A stretch of 64,000 nucleotides of DNA. Source: Dendrobium chrysotoxum (Eukaryota > Streptophyta > Magnoliopsida > Asparagales > Orchidaceae). Below are positions 48,842 through 59,870 of the stretch, piece after piece. A program made the translations under genes and the position numbers. Under the pieces are notes generated by a model. The model worked only from the letters and a program-made list of their open reading frames with translations. It searched no databases and was not told the origin of the DNA. The stretch lies in contig CM034304.1 of assembly GCA_019925795.1 (NCBI GenBank), positions 17,252,228 to 17,316,227 of the forward strand, written 5' to 3'. The stretch's first letter is position 1. Each line of letters begins with the position of its first letter.

Positions 48842-50737
48842 TGATGCAATAAAAAAACACCGACTAAATTGCAAACTAAAAGATAACTTTTCTTCCTTAA
48901 AACATAGACAAACATAAACAGGATAACAATATTATTAAAACAAGGACACCACAATTTATAAAAACTTGAGAAGAAAGATACAAATGGAATGAAAACTGTG
49001 GAGAGAAAAAGTAGGTAGAAGTCCAAGAAGAATTTTTTAGGAGATAGGGAGATAGAAGACAATAGCTTGCAAGCTATATAATCCCGTAGGTTTTTTTTCC
49101 AAACATTCTTCACAATTCACTCCTTTTTTCTAGAAGCTAAAACAACCCTATATTTAGGGAAAAAAGGTCCAAATTGCCCACATAAATGTGCCAACCCAAG
49201 TAACCAATAGAAGCCATCTCTTGAGAAGATCAATCATCAGCCTAGGAAACAACAAGGATGGGAAACGAATAGCCACCAGTAAAAATTCTGTTTGGAAAAT
49301 CGAAATCTGTATGTGAATCATAAAGCAGAAATTCCATTTATTTTATTAGAAAACCAAAGGTTGCAGGAAAACAGAAATCAGCTGGGAAACTAAGGGCTGC
49401 AGGGAATCCGAAACCTGTTTGGAGAACACCAAGCAACCATCCAACAAGGTAGAAATGGGCCAGGCCCAATAAGGAATAAATTAGCAACAAAAATTAAATA
49501 CTCATTTAGCCACCAAAGAGCAGGGAAACAACTTTATCATAAAGAAAATAAAATTAGCTTTGCATACATCAATTCTCCTCTGGTGGAGAAATCTCATCCC
49601 TTGATAAGATTGCCTCAGAACATCCAAGATGTTTCGAATGCGCCTTTTCCATTTCCTGAAGTAAAGTGTCGTACTTCCTTTGAATGTTCTCTTTTTCTTG
49701 TTCAAACTCGGATTAAAGTAGACGCTTCATATTTTCATCTCTCTTTGTACATAAATACATTTGTCTTCATATTTTGAGAAGTTCGCTTTGTAGTGGATTA
49801 GTAGAACATGCTTGAGGTGGTACCCATTTCGTTGTTGGAAATTTCTCCTCTGGAATCCAAGGAATAGTTGGTTGACTTTTAAAAGCTGCAGGATCAAGTT
49901 CATCTTGAATAAGAACTTTAACTTGTTGTTTGTTTTGACTTTACCTTTTTTTTTTAAAAGAGAAAGAAACTCACACGCCTACCTAAGTGCTCTGATATCA
50001 AATTGATGCAATAAAAAAAACATCGACCGGATTGCAAACTAAAAGACAACTTTTCTTCCTTAAAACATAGACAAATATAAACAAGATAACAATATTATTA
50101 AAACAAAGACACACTACAACTTATAAAAACTTGAGAAGAAAGATACAAGTGGAATGGAAACCGTAAAGAGAAGAAGTAGGTAGAAGTCTGAGATGAATTT
50201 TTTAGGAGATACGGAGGTAGAAGACAATAGCTCACAAGCTATATAAACCCGCAGGTTTTTATTCGAAACATTCTTCACAATTCACTTATTTTTTCCAGCA
50301 GCCAAAACAACCCTATATATAGGGGAAAAAGGTCCAAATTGCCCACATAAATGTGCCACCCCACATAACTAATAGAAGCCACCTCTTGAGAAGATCATTC
50401 ATCAGTATAGGAGACAACAAAGATGGGAAACAAACAGCCACAAGTAAAAATCATGTATGGAAAACCAAAATCTGTATGGGAATCATAAAGCCGAAATTCC
50501 ATTTATTGCATGGGAAAACCAAAGGTTGCAGGAAAACAGAAAGCAGCTGGGAAACCAAGGGTTGCAGGGAATCCAAAACCTACTTGGAGAACACCAAGCA
50601 ACCATCCATCAAGGTAGAAATGGGCCAAGCCCAATAAGGAAAAAATCTACAATAAAAATTAAATACTCATTTAGCCACCAAAGAGTAGGGAAACAACTTT
50701 ATCATAAACAAAATAAAACTAGCTTTTGCCTACATCA
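48842..50737 (-). mobile_element. element M: complete small non-autonomous LTR element, target duplication TTTTG
   Basis: Two direct repeats of 730 and 734 bp (48842-49571 and 50004-50737) begin TGATGCAAT and end ACATCA. The perfect duplication TTTTG flanks the element at 48837-48841 and 50738-50742. A primer-binding site of the initiator-Met type lies next to the right LTR (inverse of GCTCTGATATCAA, about 49989-50001), and a purine-rich AGAGGAGAA lies next to the left LTR, so the element reads on the minus strand. The internal region is only 432 bp and lacks any known retrotransposon domain. Clean ends suggest recent activity driven by another element. Confidence 0.93.
49569..49940 (-). pseudogene. 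unrecognised 123-codon frame filling the internal region of element M
   Basis: One minus-strand frame runs from just after a stop at 49941-49943 to a TGA at 49569-49571 that is made by the first three bases of the 3' LTR. It is broken only by TGA at 49767-49769 and TAA at 49713-49715. It reads like protein: an aromatic and proline-rich first half (PTIPWIPEEKFPTTKWVPPQ) and a charged, probably helical second half (FEQEKENIQRKYDTLLQEME). No ATG lies near its start, so initiation may be upstream or spliced. I do not recognise the family; a gag-like or captured host fragment is possible. Confidence 0.45.
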
Positions 50738-51100
50738 TTTTGAGTGTTTATTCAAGATTTTCCACCATGTGATTTTGAAAAACAATGATTTTTATCAATT
50801 TAGAAATTCATTTTGACATATAAAAATAATAATTTTATTCGGTTAAAACTTCAAAATGTTATTATACACAATATTTGAATGTGATAAAATTTTAAAAAAC
50901 TTAGTTTTGGCACATGTAAAATGCCGAGTGGGAAATTATTTAACAGTTGTTAGGACATTTTTGTTGAATTATACAATAATATTGTGATTGCTTCAATAGT
51001 GTAGAATGCACTTTATTTTCATTATTTATAATTGAAATATTTGAATTAGCGGCGAGAAGATAATTCTGTTTTCTGTTATGTGTTGGGAATTAGCAATATA

Positions 51101-52149
51101 GTACAATCCTTGACAAAGGTTGGTCAATTCATTTGGTAGTTGGCCATGAAAGTTTAAAAGGAGATGTTTTGATTTAAGGTCTGTTTCAGCTCATCGCATA
51201 TGCTGATGGGTTAATGTACTCATCTAAAGTTTTTCCACTCGAGATGGTCCAATATATCTTGGCATCGCTTACAAGTTTTAACGAACAAATCTGAGTTTAT
51301 ACTTTTAGATATGTTCATTTAGTTAAAATACTGGTCCACCTAGGTGAGTCATTCTAAGAAGACTTTTGGATATAGTTAACTCCCAAAATTTGTTGGATTG
51401 ATTTTAACCTGTTGAATAATATAATCTTCTAGGCATAGATGCAGGATGATGTATTGGTAATCCACAACGTATGGTAGCTCGTTCTACTGCATAGTCACCA
51501 TCATGACTCCCTAAAATTCTCCCAATATCTTGAGGTGGATAATAGGGTTATCTCATCCATCTTAAGATAGTCATATTTAGCGGTGGAGATGGGGGAATAG
51601 GATTAGGATGTTGAAAGGGGCTAAGAAGTATGTTGGGATTTGTAAGTGGGTCATATCACCATCCTCAAGAGGGACCTCTTGAGCCTGATTGTGATCGGAT
51701 TTGGAGGTCATACCAGCTATATGCTCAAGGCATCCATTCTACCTCGAACTCTCTAATTGATTTGATGGTAGAATAGGTGATGTTCGTCTAGTTACTCTTG
51801 TATAAAAAGGAGGGATCCTTGCATCTATTGTTCTGGCTTTGGTGCTGATGGCCACTATGGGCTGTCCTTCAAGAAAAATGAGTTCTAAAGTTTTTCAGTG
51901 CAGATTTTTGTGTCAGTGCTTCTGTTTTGCAAAGATGGTACTAATGTGCTGAGAATTTTAAAGGTTTTCTGAAGCAAAATTATACGGGACTATAAGCGGA
52001 TGAAAATTGACTTCTTAGATGCAAGATTTCAATGTAAAAATCATAAGTTATGCCCAAATTTTAGAAAAAAAAAATATATAGGAATAAGAAATTGTATATG
52101 ATTCTATTTGGTACTAATTGAGTTTGGATTAACTTGAAAAAAATTCAAT
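51101..52149. other. unassigned old transposon sequence
   Basis: A minus-strand stretch at about 51440-51560 reads YYPPQDIGRILGSHDGDYAV, then ERATIRCGLPIHHPASMPRR, which looks coding, but I do not recognise it. The rest is AT-rich and without features I can support. Confidence 0.3.
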
Positions 52150-52259
52150 GTGATTAAGAAGATAATGAATAGGGTCCCAAAAATACATATCATTTTGAGC
52201 CAAATGAGACAATGCAAATTCAATGTGATGTCTTGTTGAATCTATAAATGCTGTACAGT
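52150..52259. mobile_element. left-arm fragment of foldback element P1
   Basis: This matches, in inverse, the right arm of the same element at about 60340-60450 (GGGTCCYTATTGATTATC) and, directly, the left arm of copy P2 at 61340-62060. It is cut at 52259 by the 7.8-kb unit Q and continues at 60059. Confidence 0.75.
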
Positions 52260-53335
52260 TGTGGGCTCCGAAAATTCGGCCCCGGCCTCCGCCCGCTATT
52301 TTGTTTTCTTCGGGGGGAGTTTTAACGGACTTAAGTTCCGGGGCAAATTTTGGAAGGCAGATGGGTTTGTAGATAAGACACTACCCAGAGATTTCGCCCT
52401 CATTTTATGAGGACTTTATGATCTGAGTTCTGGTTTCCTATAGGCGCAAGCCCCTATAGTTAATTACCTCTCCCGGTAACGAGAGAGAACTTTCGATTAA
52501 GGCTAGTCGTCAATCAGATACGTTGAGATACGTGGATCTGACATATAGTAGCAGCATGAGTTGGGAAATTGAGGATTTCAGAATTTAGAAGATTGGAAGA
52601 TTTGGAGATTTGAAGATTTGATATTTAAAATAGAAATTTTTACCACCTTGCACTTAAAGCGGATGGTGGGGGAATGGATGATAGACCCGATCAAGATCCC
52701 ATGGTTCCGTCATCCCGGGCCATCGTGGTCCCTGGTCTACTTAGTCAGAGGAGGTAGTCGACCCAACCTGACGGAAGGATCCTTGTCGGCAGCCATGGGT
52801 TGCTTCGTCCAAGGGTACCTTGTAGACCTGGGGTGAGTATTTGTCTAAGGGGACAAATTTGAATCCACCTTAGCTAACAGAGGGCTTTATGCCCTATCGA
52901 TCATATCCTATTGATTCATATCTCAAGGATTTGATGCCATTGGGGAGCATACGGGCTCTGGCCATAACCATAATATAATGGTGCCATTTGGCGGCGACCA
53001 CCTGGTTCAGAGGGGCCCGAGTCATAACCGTTTATCCTGCAGTGCCATTTGGCGGCGAAACTGCCGGTTAGAGGACTCGTACCTCGTCCTTATTGGCAGG
53101 AGATTATTTGAGAATGGATCCTAGTAATATTTTCGACCAGGCATCAGCTCTATGTGAGCTGAAGTATATTTTTCAATTTGCCCACCTTGGCAAATTGTTG
53201 CGGAGGATGGATGGATTTTGCTTTGAGTGATTGATGGATTATTTCATTTTTAAATATTTTTGGATTTTGGAATTTTTGAAGTTTTAGATTTTATGGGCGT
53301 TTGAGAATTTGGGAGGTATTTGAAAGTATAGAGTG

Positions 53336-53500
53336 AACCCCTCCGGTTGAGATATACATTCAACACGGCCATCATCGGGGTGACCTTGAAGTCACTTGAA
53401 AATTATCTGAATTTTGTGAAAATTTAAGGATATTTGAAATGGCTGAAGTTAACCCCTCCGGTTGAGATCTTCTATCAACACGGCCATCATCGGGGTGTGG
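53336..53500. repeat. 115-bp spaced direct repeat
   Basis: AACCCCTCCGGTTGAGAT and a matching CAACACGGCCATCATCGGGG occur together at 53336 and again 115 bp later. Within each copy GTTGA and TCAAC can pair, so the unit may fold. Confidence 0.85.
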
Positions 53501-53639
53501 GGTCATTGCTATTGTTGATTGAACCTTGTCAACTCTATCGGGCTGTCGATAGAGGATCGGGTTTCATAGGCTTTATGTCTTTGTTAGTGAATTCTCATGA
53601 TTATAGGCCTTGAAGGCCTAATATGAACTATAAAATAAA

Positions 53640-54185
53640 TATCCCGGTCGATCTCGCAACCGCATATTTATTTAATGGTTCAAGCCGTGTCGACTCCTAT
53701 CTACTCGTATAGGAGGATTAGGCTCGAACTGAAATTCACTTATTGACCCGCGCAGCATCCCTAGACGTCATGTGTGTACCAATAACACGCTCGCCGGGGC
53801 CCATGCGGGTATTTGGGGGCATTTTATAATTATTTATTGAACCTTGTCAACTCTTGTTTACTTGCTTTAGGAGGATCAGGTTCAAATTTATTGACCCGCG
53901 CAGCATCCCTAGACGTCACGTGCGTTCTTACTACACGCTCGCCGGGGCCCATGCGGGTGTTTGGGGGACATTTTATAGTTATTGATTGAACCTTGTCGAC
54001 TTATATCTGCTTGCATAGGAGGATCGGGTTCAAATTTATTGACCCGCGCAACATCCCTAGACGTCACGTGTGTACCAATAACACGCTCGTCGGGGCTCAT
54101 GCGGGTTTATAATATATCCCCTTATGTGTACCTATGTGTATACAAATTACAGTGCACGTGCGGGGGTATTTTATAATATTTGATG
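53640..54185. repeat. 148-bp tandem repeat, about three units
   Basis: TTGACCCGCGCARCATCCC starts at 53743, 53891 and 54039, exactly 148 bp apart. Each is followed by TAGACGTCAYGTG and ACACGCTCGYCGGGGC. The reading frames at 53909-54176 are produced by this repeat. Confidence 0.92.
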
Positions 54186-54245
54186 CTGCTCAGTTGTGTA
54201 GGAAGACCCTCGTTTGAATGCAGCATTCAATTTGGAAGATTGTAG

Positions 54246-54960
54246 ACGCCTTCTGTCTGCTTGTACGAGTGTTGCAGATCCGGTGGCGTGGGGTTATAGC
54301 TTGTGGATGCCTTCTGTCTGCTTGTACAAAGGTTGCAGATCCGGTGGCATTGCATTGTAGCTTATGGACGCCTTCTGTCTGCTTGTATGAATATTGCAGA
54401 TCCGGTGGCGTGGCGTTATGGCTTATGGACGCCTTCTGTCTGCTTGTACAAAGGTTGCAGATCCGGTGGCGTGGCGTCATACGGGTTTTATTTGGGGATT
54501 TGTACGCCTTCTGTCTGCTTGCATGGATGTTGCAGATCCGGTGGCGTTGCATTGTAGCTTATGGACGCCTTCTGTCTGCTTGTATGAATATTGCAGATCC
54601 GGTGGCGTGGCGTTATGGCTTATGGACGCCTTCTGTCTGCTTGTACAAAGGTTGCAGATCCGGTGGCGTGGCGTCATACGGGTTTTATTTGGGGATTTGT
54701 ACGCCTTCTGTCTGCTTGCATGGATGTTGCAGATCCGGTGGCGTGGCATTGTAGCTTATGGACGCCTTCTGTCTGCTTGTACGAAGGTTGCAGATCCGGT
54801 GGCGTGGAGTTACAGCTTGTGGACGCCTTCTGTCTGCTTGTACGAAGGTTGCAGATCCGGTGGCGTGGCGTTACAGCTTGTGGACGCCTTCTGTCTGCTT
54901 GTACGAAGGTTGCAGATCCGGTGGCGTGGCACTATAGGTTGCCCGCTATTTTGTACAGGT
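54246..54960. repeat. 61-bp tandem repeat, 11 units, with a 197-bp higher-order period
   Basis: CCTTCTGTCTGCTTG recurs at about 54249, 54310, 54371, 54432, 54507, 54568, 54629, 54704, 54764, 54825 and 54886. Spacing is 61 bp except twice 75 bp, where a 14-bp insertion is present. A 61+61+75 block is itself duplicated, giving a 197-bp higher-order repeat. Long frames on both strands are artefacts of the repeat being open in several phases. Confidence 0.95.
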
Positions 54961-56245
54961 TGACTGTCAATGTTTGTATTCATTGTAGTTCTTTCACACT
55001 TTCTCACAGACGATATATTGAATATATGGCGATTGGCGAGCTTCCTACAACTGCTACGACAGTCTGTAGGTGTGTTTACATTTGCTACATCTTCTTCCGT
55101 ATTTGCCTTTGCTTGGTTTGTTAAAGCTCTTTTGTGTTTGCTTGTGGTTAACACATTCGGTGTACAATGGATTTTCTGTAGCGGCCTATGGGAACTATAC
55201 TTGCTACATATCATCTTTTCTTCTTGCAGTGGATCAACATAATTTCTGATCACTGAATGGTAGTTGGTTGTAGGGGCATTGTCACCACCATTGTATCTTA
55301 ATGCTTTGCTTACAGGCGTATCGCTGCACTTTCTCAACTATCACTAGTGAATAGGTTGTTATTAGAACTCCTTTGGGTTTGCTTATGGAGAACACACTAG
55401 ATGCATGGGGGTCTTTCATGGTAGTTCGTAGGAACCCCTATACTTGTATCTCTTTATTACATTTGCTGCCACTCCTCTACACTTACTCATAAGCAGCCTC
55501 CAATTAGGAATTATGTACATCTGGTTTGCAAACAAGTTATACATTCCCTCTTATTATTTACAAGGACGAATGCATCTGCTTGTGTTTTGACATTGACTGC
55601 AAAGTACTATCATATTCGTAGCATGCCTCTTATGTTCAATGCACATTAAATTTCAACGTCTTTAGGAGGGGGCGGTATCCTTTATTTGTTAATTGATCAG
55701 ATCCACTTGTGGAGATGTTGTAGCATTCACCGCATGATTCTTGGGTTCATTGATGTGTTGGCAAGCAAATTGTATTCACTTGTATGCATCTTGTTGTCGT
55801 CCCCAAAGGATCCACAAGTCCCAGTTGCATTTGGATTGATATCTTCCTCATGAATGATTCGTATCATTCATTAGAGACCTCATATCGTAGCAAATGATGT
55901 TCAAAGTTTTTTATAACTCTCTGCATTGTTCTATTTAATGTTGCTCAATTCAAATTCAATGTCTACAAGCTCCTGCTTCGAATCCTCGTCATTGTATTCA
56001 AGTCAACTTCATGTCCCTTGCATTCATTCAAGTTTGGTTCCTCTTAGTCAAATTTGCTTTAAGTGTTTTTGCTCATTTATTTGAGTTAGTGCATTTGATG
56101 TTCAATTTTAAGTCCAAGTCCTTGTCATTAGTCCACAATGCAAGTCCAAGTTCAAGTCATTCGTGGTTCATTTAAGTTCTAGTTTAGGTTGAAGTTAGGT
56201 TCATTTGAGTTCAAACTCCTTTGCACTTAGTTCAGATCAGGTCCC

Positions 56246-56720
56246 CCATTTGCTCGGAATTTCGGCAGCCTCCCGGCGTTTCCCCCGTTTAGGGGAAACT
56301 ACGAGAAACTGGGCCTCCCGCCACGCTAGAGAAAAGCGTGTACGGTAGGTGTCGGATGACACCGCGGCCGTAAAGTCTTCAATCCCACCACGCCAGAGAA
56401 AGGCGTGTATGGGTCCTCGGGCACCTGTTTCAAAAGAAAAGCAGTTCTTTCCCCGTAGGTGCTGAAGCGCCTACGGGTACTTATATTCGTCCCCGCCACG
56501 CTAGAGAAAAGCGTGTACAGGGTCTACCCGCCTCGTCGTAGGCGCCGCACCGGGTTCCCTTCCCACCACGCTAGAGAAAAGCGTGTATGGGCGGTTTTTC
56601 GGCTCGACGTGCACGTCGAGGGAAGGAAGGAGATTACCCGCCTCGTCGTAGGCATTGCAACGAATTCCCTCCCACCACGCTAGAGAAAAGCGTGTATAGG
56701 TGGTCGTTCGCCGCGCTGCA
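56246..56720. repeat. array of five covarying hairpins and other stem-loops
   Basis: The unit CCACGCTAGAGAAAAGCGTG occurs at 56321, 56496, 56566 and 56675, with a CACGCC...GGCGTG version at 56389-56407. Spacing alternates about 67 and 108 bp, giving a two-hairpin period of about 178 bp. Other stem-loops in the block are GTTTCCCC/GGGGAAAC near 56269-56300, GGTGTC/GACACC near 56348, and an 11-bp stem with a TGAA loop at 56452-56477. No coding function is evident. The block starts with GCTCGGAATTTCGGCAGCC, a phrase often seen in plant LTR elements. Confidence 0.88.
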
Positions 56721-56734
56721 AACGCCGAGACGAG

Positions 56735-56915
56735 TTTTCTCTTATTTGCAAAAGATCTTTCTTTCTCTCTCTTTTTTTTTTGCTTTTCTTTTTCTTCTTT
56801 TTATTTTTTTTTCTTGAAAGCTCTTTCTCTTCTTTTTTTTTTATCCTCCTCCTTTCCACTCTTTCCTCCCTTCTTTTATCATCGTCATCATTCTTTTTTT
56901 TTTTTTTTAGCCTTC
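56735..56915 (+). repeat. long pyrimidine-rich tract
   Basis: About 180 bp are almost only T and C on the plus strand, directly after the hairpin array. It equals a purine tract on the minus strand. Frames through it (F/S/L-rich or K/R-rich) are compositional artefacts. Confidence 0.9.
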
Positions 56916-58749
56916 TCCTCCAAAGTTTAATGGTAATAACAAGCACGTCCCTAAAGCACTAACTGATGGCATCACAAACTACCAAAATCAATTCATGCAA
57001 GATAAAATTTAATGTGAATGACAATTAAAAGGAAGGATAACAAGATAATCAACTCACTATTTGAACCATCCAGAATGTAATAATAATGCTAGGACATGGC
57101 TGTTTTATAAGTCTTAGACTACTGGTGCTAAGGGGCTGCAAGGCTATGCTTGAAGTCTAATGGGCTATTTGGAGTGAAATGAGCTATAGGATTGATGTTT
57201 GGGTGAAGAAACAAAATGCTTTGGGTTCAGGTTGGTAGACTCAGATTGCTGTTGAGTGATTTTGGGGTTGTTTATAACAGGTTTATGTGGGTTAAGACAG
57301 TGATAGAGTTTAATGGGGGTTGGGCCTTGTTGTTGTGGGCTGACTTGAGTTGCATTCTTTTCGTTCACCAAGAGGTGGGCTTTGAATCTATAGTGGACTG
57401 CATAACACCACGCTACAGCAATACACTCAGCTTATTGGAAACTAATCCCCACTTAAAGCATGTCAGCCATCACATTATAATAGATAAAATAGTACAAGAA
57501 GAGAAAATGGAAGCAACAATAAAACGAGAACTTTATCTTTAACTGAATTGTCCTGTTGGATATGAGGGTGGGACAAGGGGAAGAGCAGCTACAATGTTCA
57601 CATGAAAGGCAATAGTAGCAGTAAAGTTAGGAAATACATATGTATAAAGAAAAAGCTGCTATGGGAGGTTGGTGGGTGAGTCACAACAGAGGTGGATGTG
57701 AGGGATCGTGTGATGAGTGTGGATTCGTATCATGAGTTGCAAGCTTTGAAAGAAAGGGATATTGGGTTGGGTGCTGTTTGCTGAAGTTCCAGGCTGTTGA
57801 AATGGAAGAAGAATACAGACCATTCTAAGCTTAGGTGGACTGTTAATTGAGTGGATTTGGACCTAGGAAACGGATTTGTGCAGAGATCAAACTAGGGCCA
57901 GCTATACAACAAAAAAAAAATGGTTGCAAAGTGCAGCATTACGGCAATATGATCCCTTAAATGAAAATTAATCTCACTTAAAACTTAAGTCATTCATCAC
58001 ATTACTGGATTTATTTTACCTGGCTCTGACTTAAACTCCAGATTAGGTAGGCCCTAAATCAAATTATCATTGGCTTGTGTTCAGTAAGCATGCGAATAAA
58101 GCAGCAAAAAAAAAAAACCAAAGAGAAGAACAAATACAATGATCCCTTCCCCCTTTTTTTTGGCACGTTGCTTGAGGACTGACTCCTTTCTGCCACAACA
58201 AACTTTTTTCACATGGGTGCCAGAGATTCCTTTTTTCTCTTTACCTTAATAAAGCAGGGAGAAGGACGTGGTTTTGTTGAATCAGACAGGGAAGTGGCGG
58301 AGAAAAATCGGAGAGCTATTCCAGCTCTTCGAATGGGGAGTTCGGCTGAAGGTGCTTGAACAGGAGAGTGGAACAGTTTTGTTTGTGGGTTTGGTCTACA
58401 GAGGAGGCGGGTCTTCAGCGGCTGTTGAGTGGAGGAGTAGCAAGTTGAGATGCTGTGAAGAGAACCCAAGTGAGGGGGGAAGATTGGCTGCAGGAGTTAT
58501 GAACGGGAGAAGGGGATTGTCCGCTTGGAAGACAGCAAGAACGAAATAATTTCATTCAGTTCTATTTTAGCGATAAACCTGTCCGTTCAAGGTCATATGC
58601 GACAGACTGACAAAAGAACGAATGAGGTAAGGATTTTAATTGGATCTGAATCATTTCCCTATTTGGTTTCTGCCCATTTTTCTTAAAATTTACAAGTTAT
58701 ATACTATATTCATGACAAGTTATTATGCATTAATTAGAAATGACAGAAC

Positions 58750-59870
58750 TCCATTAATCAAATCAACGTCGCCTCGATTCGTGTGCTACTTCGTTTTGGG
58801 TGTATTTCCTCTCGTTTTGCGTGCCGATTACTCCATTTAACGTGTCGAATTTGTCGAATATCAGAATTAGACAAATTGATAATGGATTCAGGGTATTGCC
58901 GATGTTCCGGTCGCAACGACGTAGTCCGTTTCGCGATCGGACGTCTTTTGAGCACAAATTTGTATATTTTTGCATGGGGATCACCTCGATTTGCGTGCAC
59001 CACCTTAACTGAACAAATTGGTAGTGCATTTAGGGTATTGACGGCGATCCGGATGCACTGGCGAAATCCGTTTGTCGATCCGACGTCATTTGGGTACAAA
59101 TTTGTATATTTTCGCATGGGGATCACCTCGATTTGCGTGCACCACCTTAACTGAACAAATTGGTAGTGCATTTAGGGTATTGACGGTGATCATGACGCAC
59201 TAGCGAAGTCCATTTGTCGATCCGACATCATTTGGGTACAAATTTGTATATTTTCGCATGGGGATCACCTCGATTTGCGTGCACCACCTTAACTGAACAA
59301 ATTGGTAGTGCATTTAGGGTATTGTCGACGTTCCGGACACAACGACGCAGTCCGTTTCATGATCGGACTTTGTTTGGGTACGAATTTGTGTACTTTTGCA
59401 TGAGGATTACCTCGATTTGCGTGCATCACCTTAATTGAACAAATTGACAGTGCATTTAGGGTATTGTCGACGTTCCGGTCGCAATGACGCGGTCCGTTTC
59501 GCGATCAGGCGTTGTTTGGACAACGATGAGGCTGATTTTTTCTCGAAATCCGTGCCACCAACTCGGATTCTCCAATTTAAACCTAGAAAATGTAGTTTTT
59601 AAGTATTTGCGATATTCTGGTCGCAATGGCGAAATCCGTTTCGCGAACGGACATCATTTGGATAGCGGCGAGGCAAATTTTTCTCGAAATCTGTGCTGTT
59701 GCCTCGGGATCCGTGCCATCATTCTGGATGTTCCAAATTGAATAAACAAGACTTAATTTTAGAGGTTGACAATATTTCGGACGCAATGACAAAATCTATT
59801 TATCGATCTGACGTCATTTGATCAGTGTCGCACTTTAATTTCGGGTGTCGGCCATCCTTTTTGACCGATC
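58750..59870. repeat. 142-bp satellite-like tandem array with decayed edges
   Basis: The block TYACCTCGATTTGCGTGCA occurs at 58981, 59123, 59265 and 59407, exactly 142 bp apart. Units share CAAATTGGTAGTGCATTTAG and a GATCCGACGTCATTTGG-like segment. To both sides (58750-58980 and 59460-59870) units become diverged and of irregular length. Homogenised centre and decayed edges are typical of a small satellite array. Confidence 0.92.

Larger units (their letters stand above)
48051..51100 (+). mobile_element. decayed gypsy LTR of the G/H superfamily, split by element M
   Basis: Right of element M, 50738-51060 aligns with the central part of the G LTRs: GTGATTTTGAAAAACAATGATTTTT, then the GCACATGTAAAATG region. 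Left of M, 48570-48841 resembles the earlier part (a GAGAGAGGATTTT block, then GGTCGCGGCCAGTTACATTTTG). The outer ends are unclear. The stretch before 48500 contains unassigned LTR-like sequence. Confidence 0.55.

Noticed and set aside
54218..55124. Overlapping long frames of 84-189 codons on both strands
   Set aside because: They are produced by a 61-bp tandem repeat open in several phases. The peptides simply repeat, and there is no start or promoter context.
56322..56694. Repeated hairpins as a CRISPR array
   Set aside because: This is plant nuclear DNA, spacings alternate at 67 and 108 bp, the intervening sequences are themselves related, and no cas gene is present.
56459..56962. Frames with poly-F/S or poly-K/R composition and frames through the hairpin array
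   Set aside because: They arise from the pyrimidine-rich tract and from tandem hairpins; composition alone explains them.
58209..58549. Opposing frames of 86 and 93 codons as genes
   Set aside because: No domain, no conserved motif, and both lie inside non-coding unit Q. Possible, but not supportable from sequence alone.
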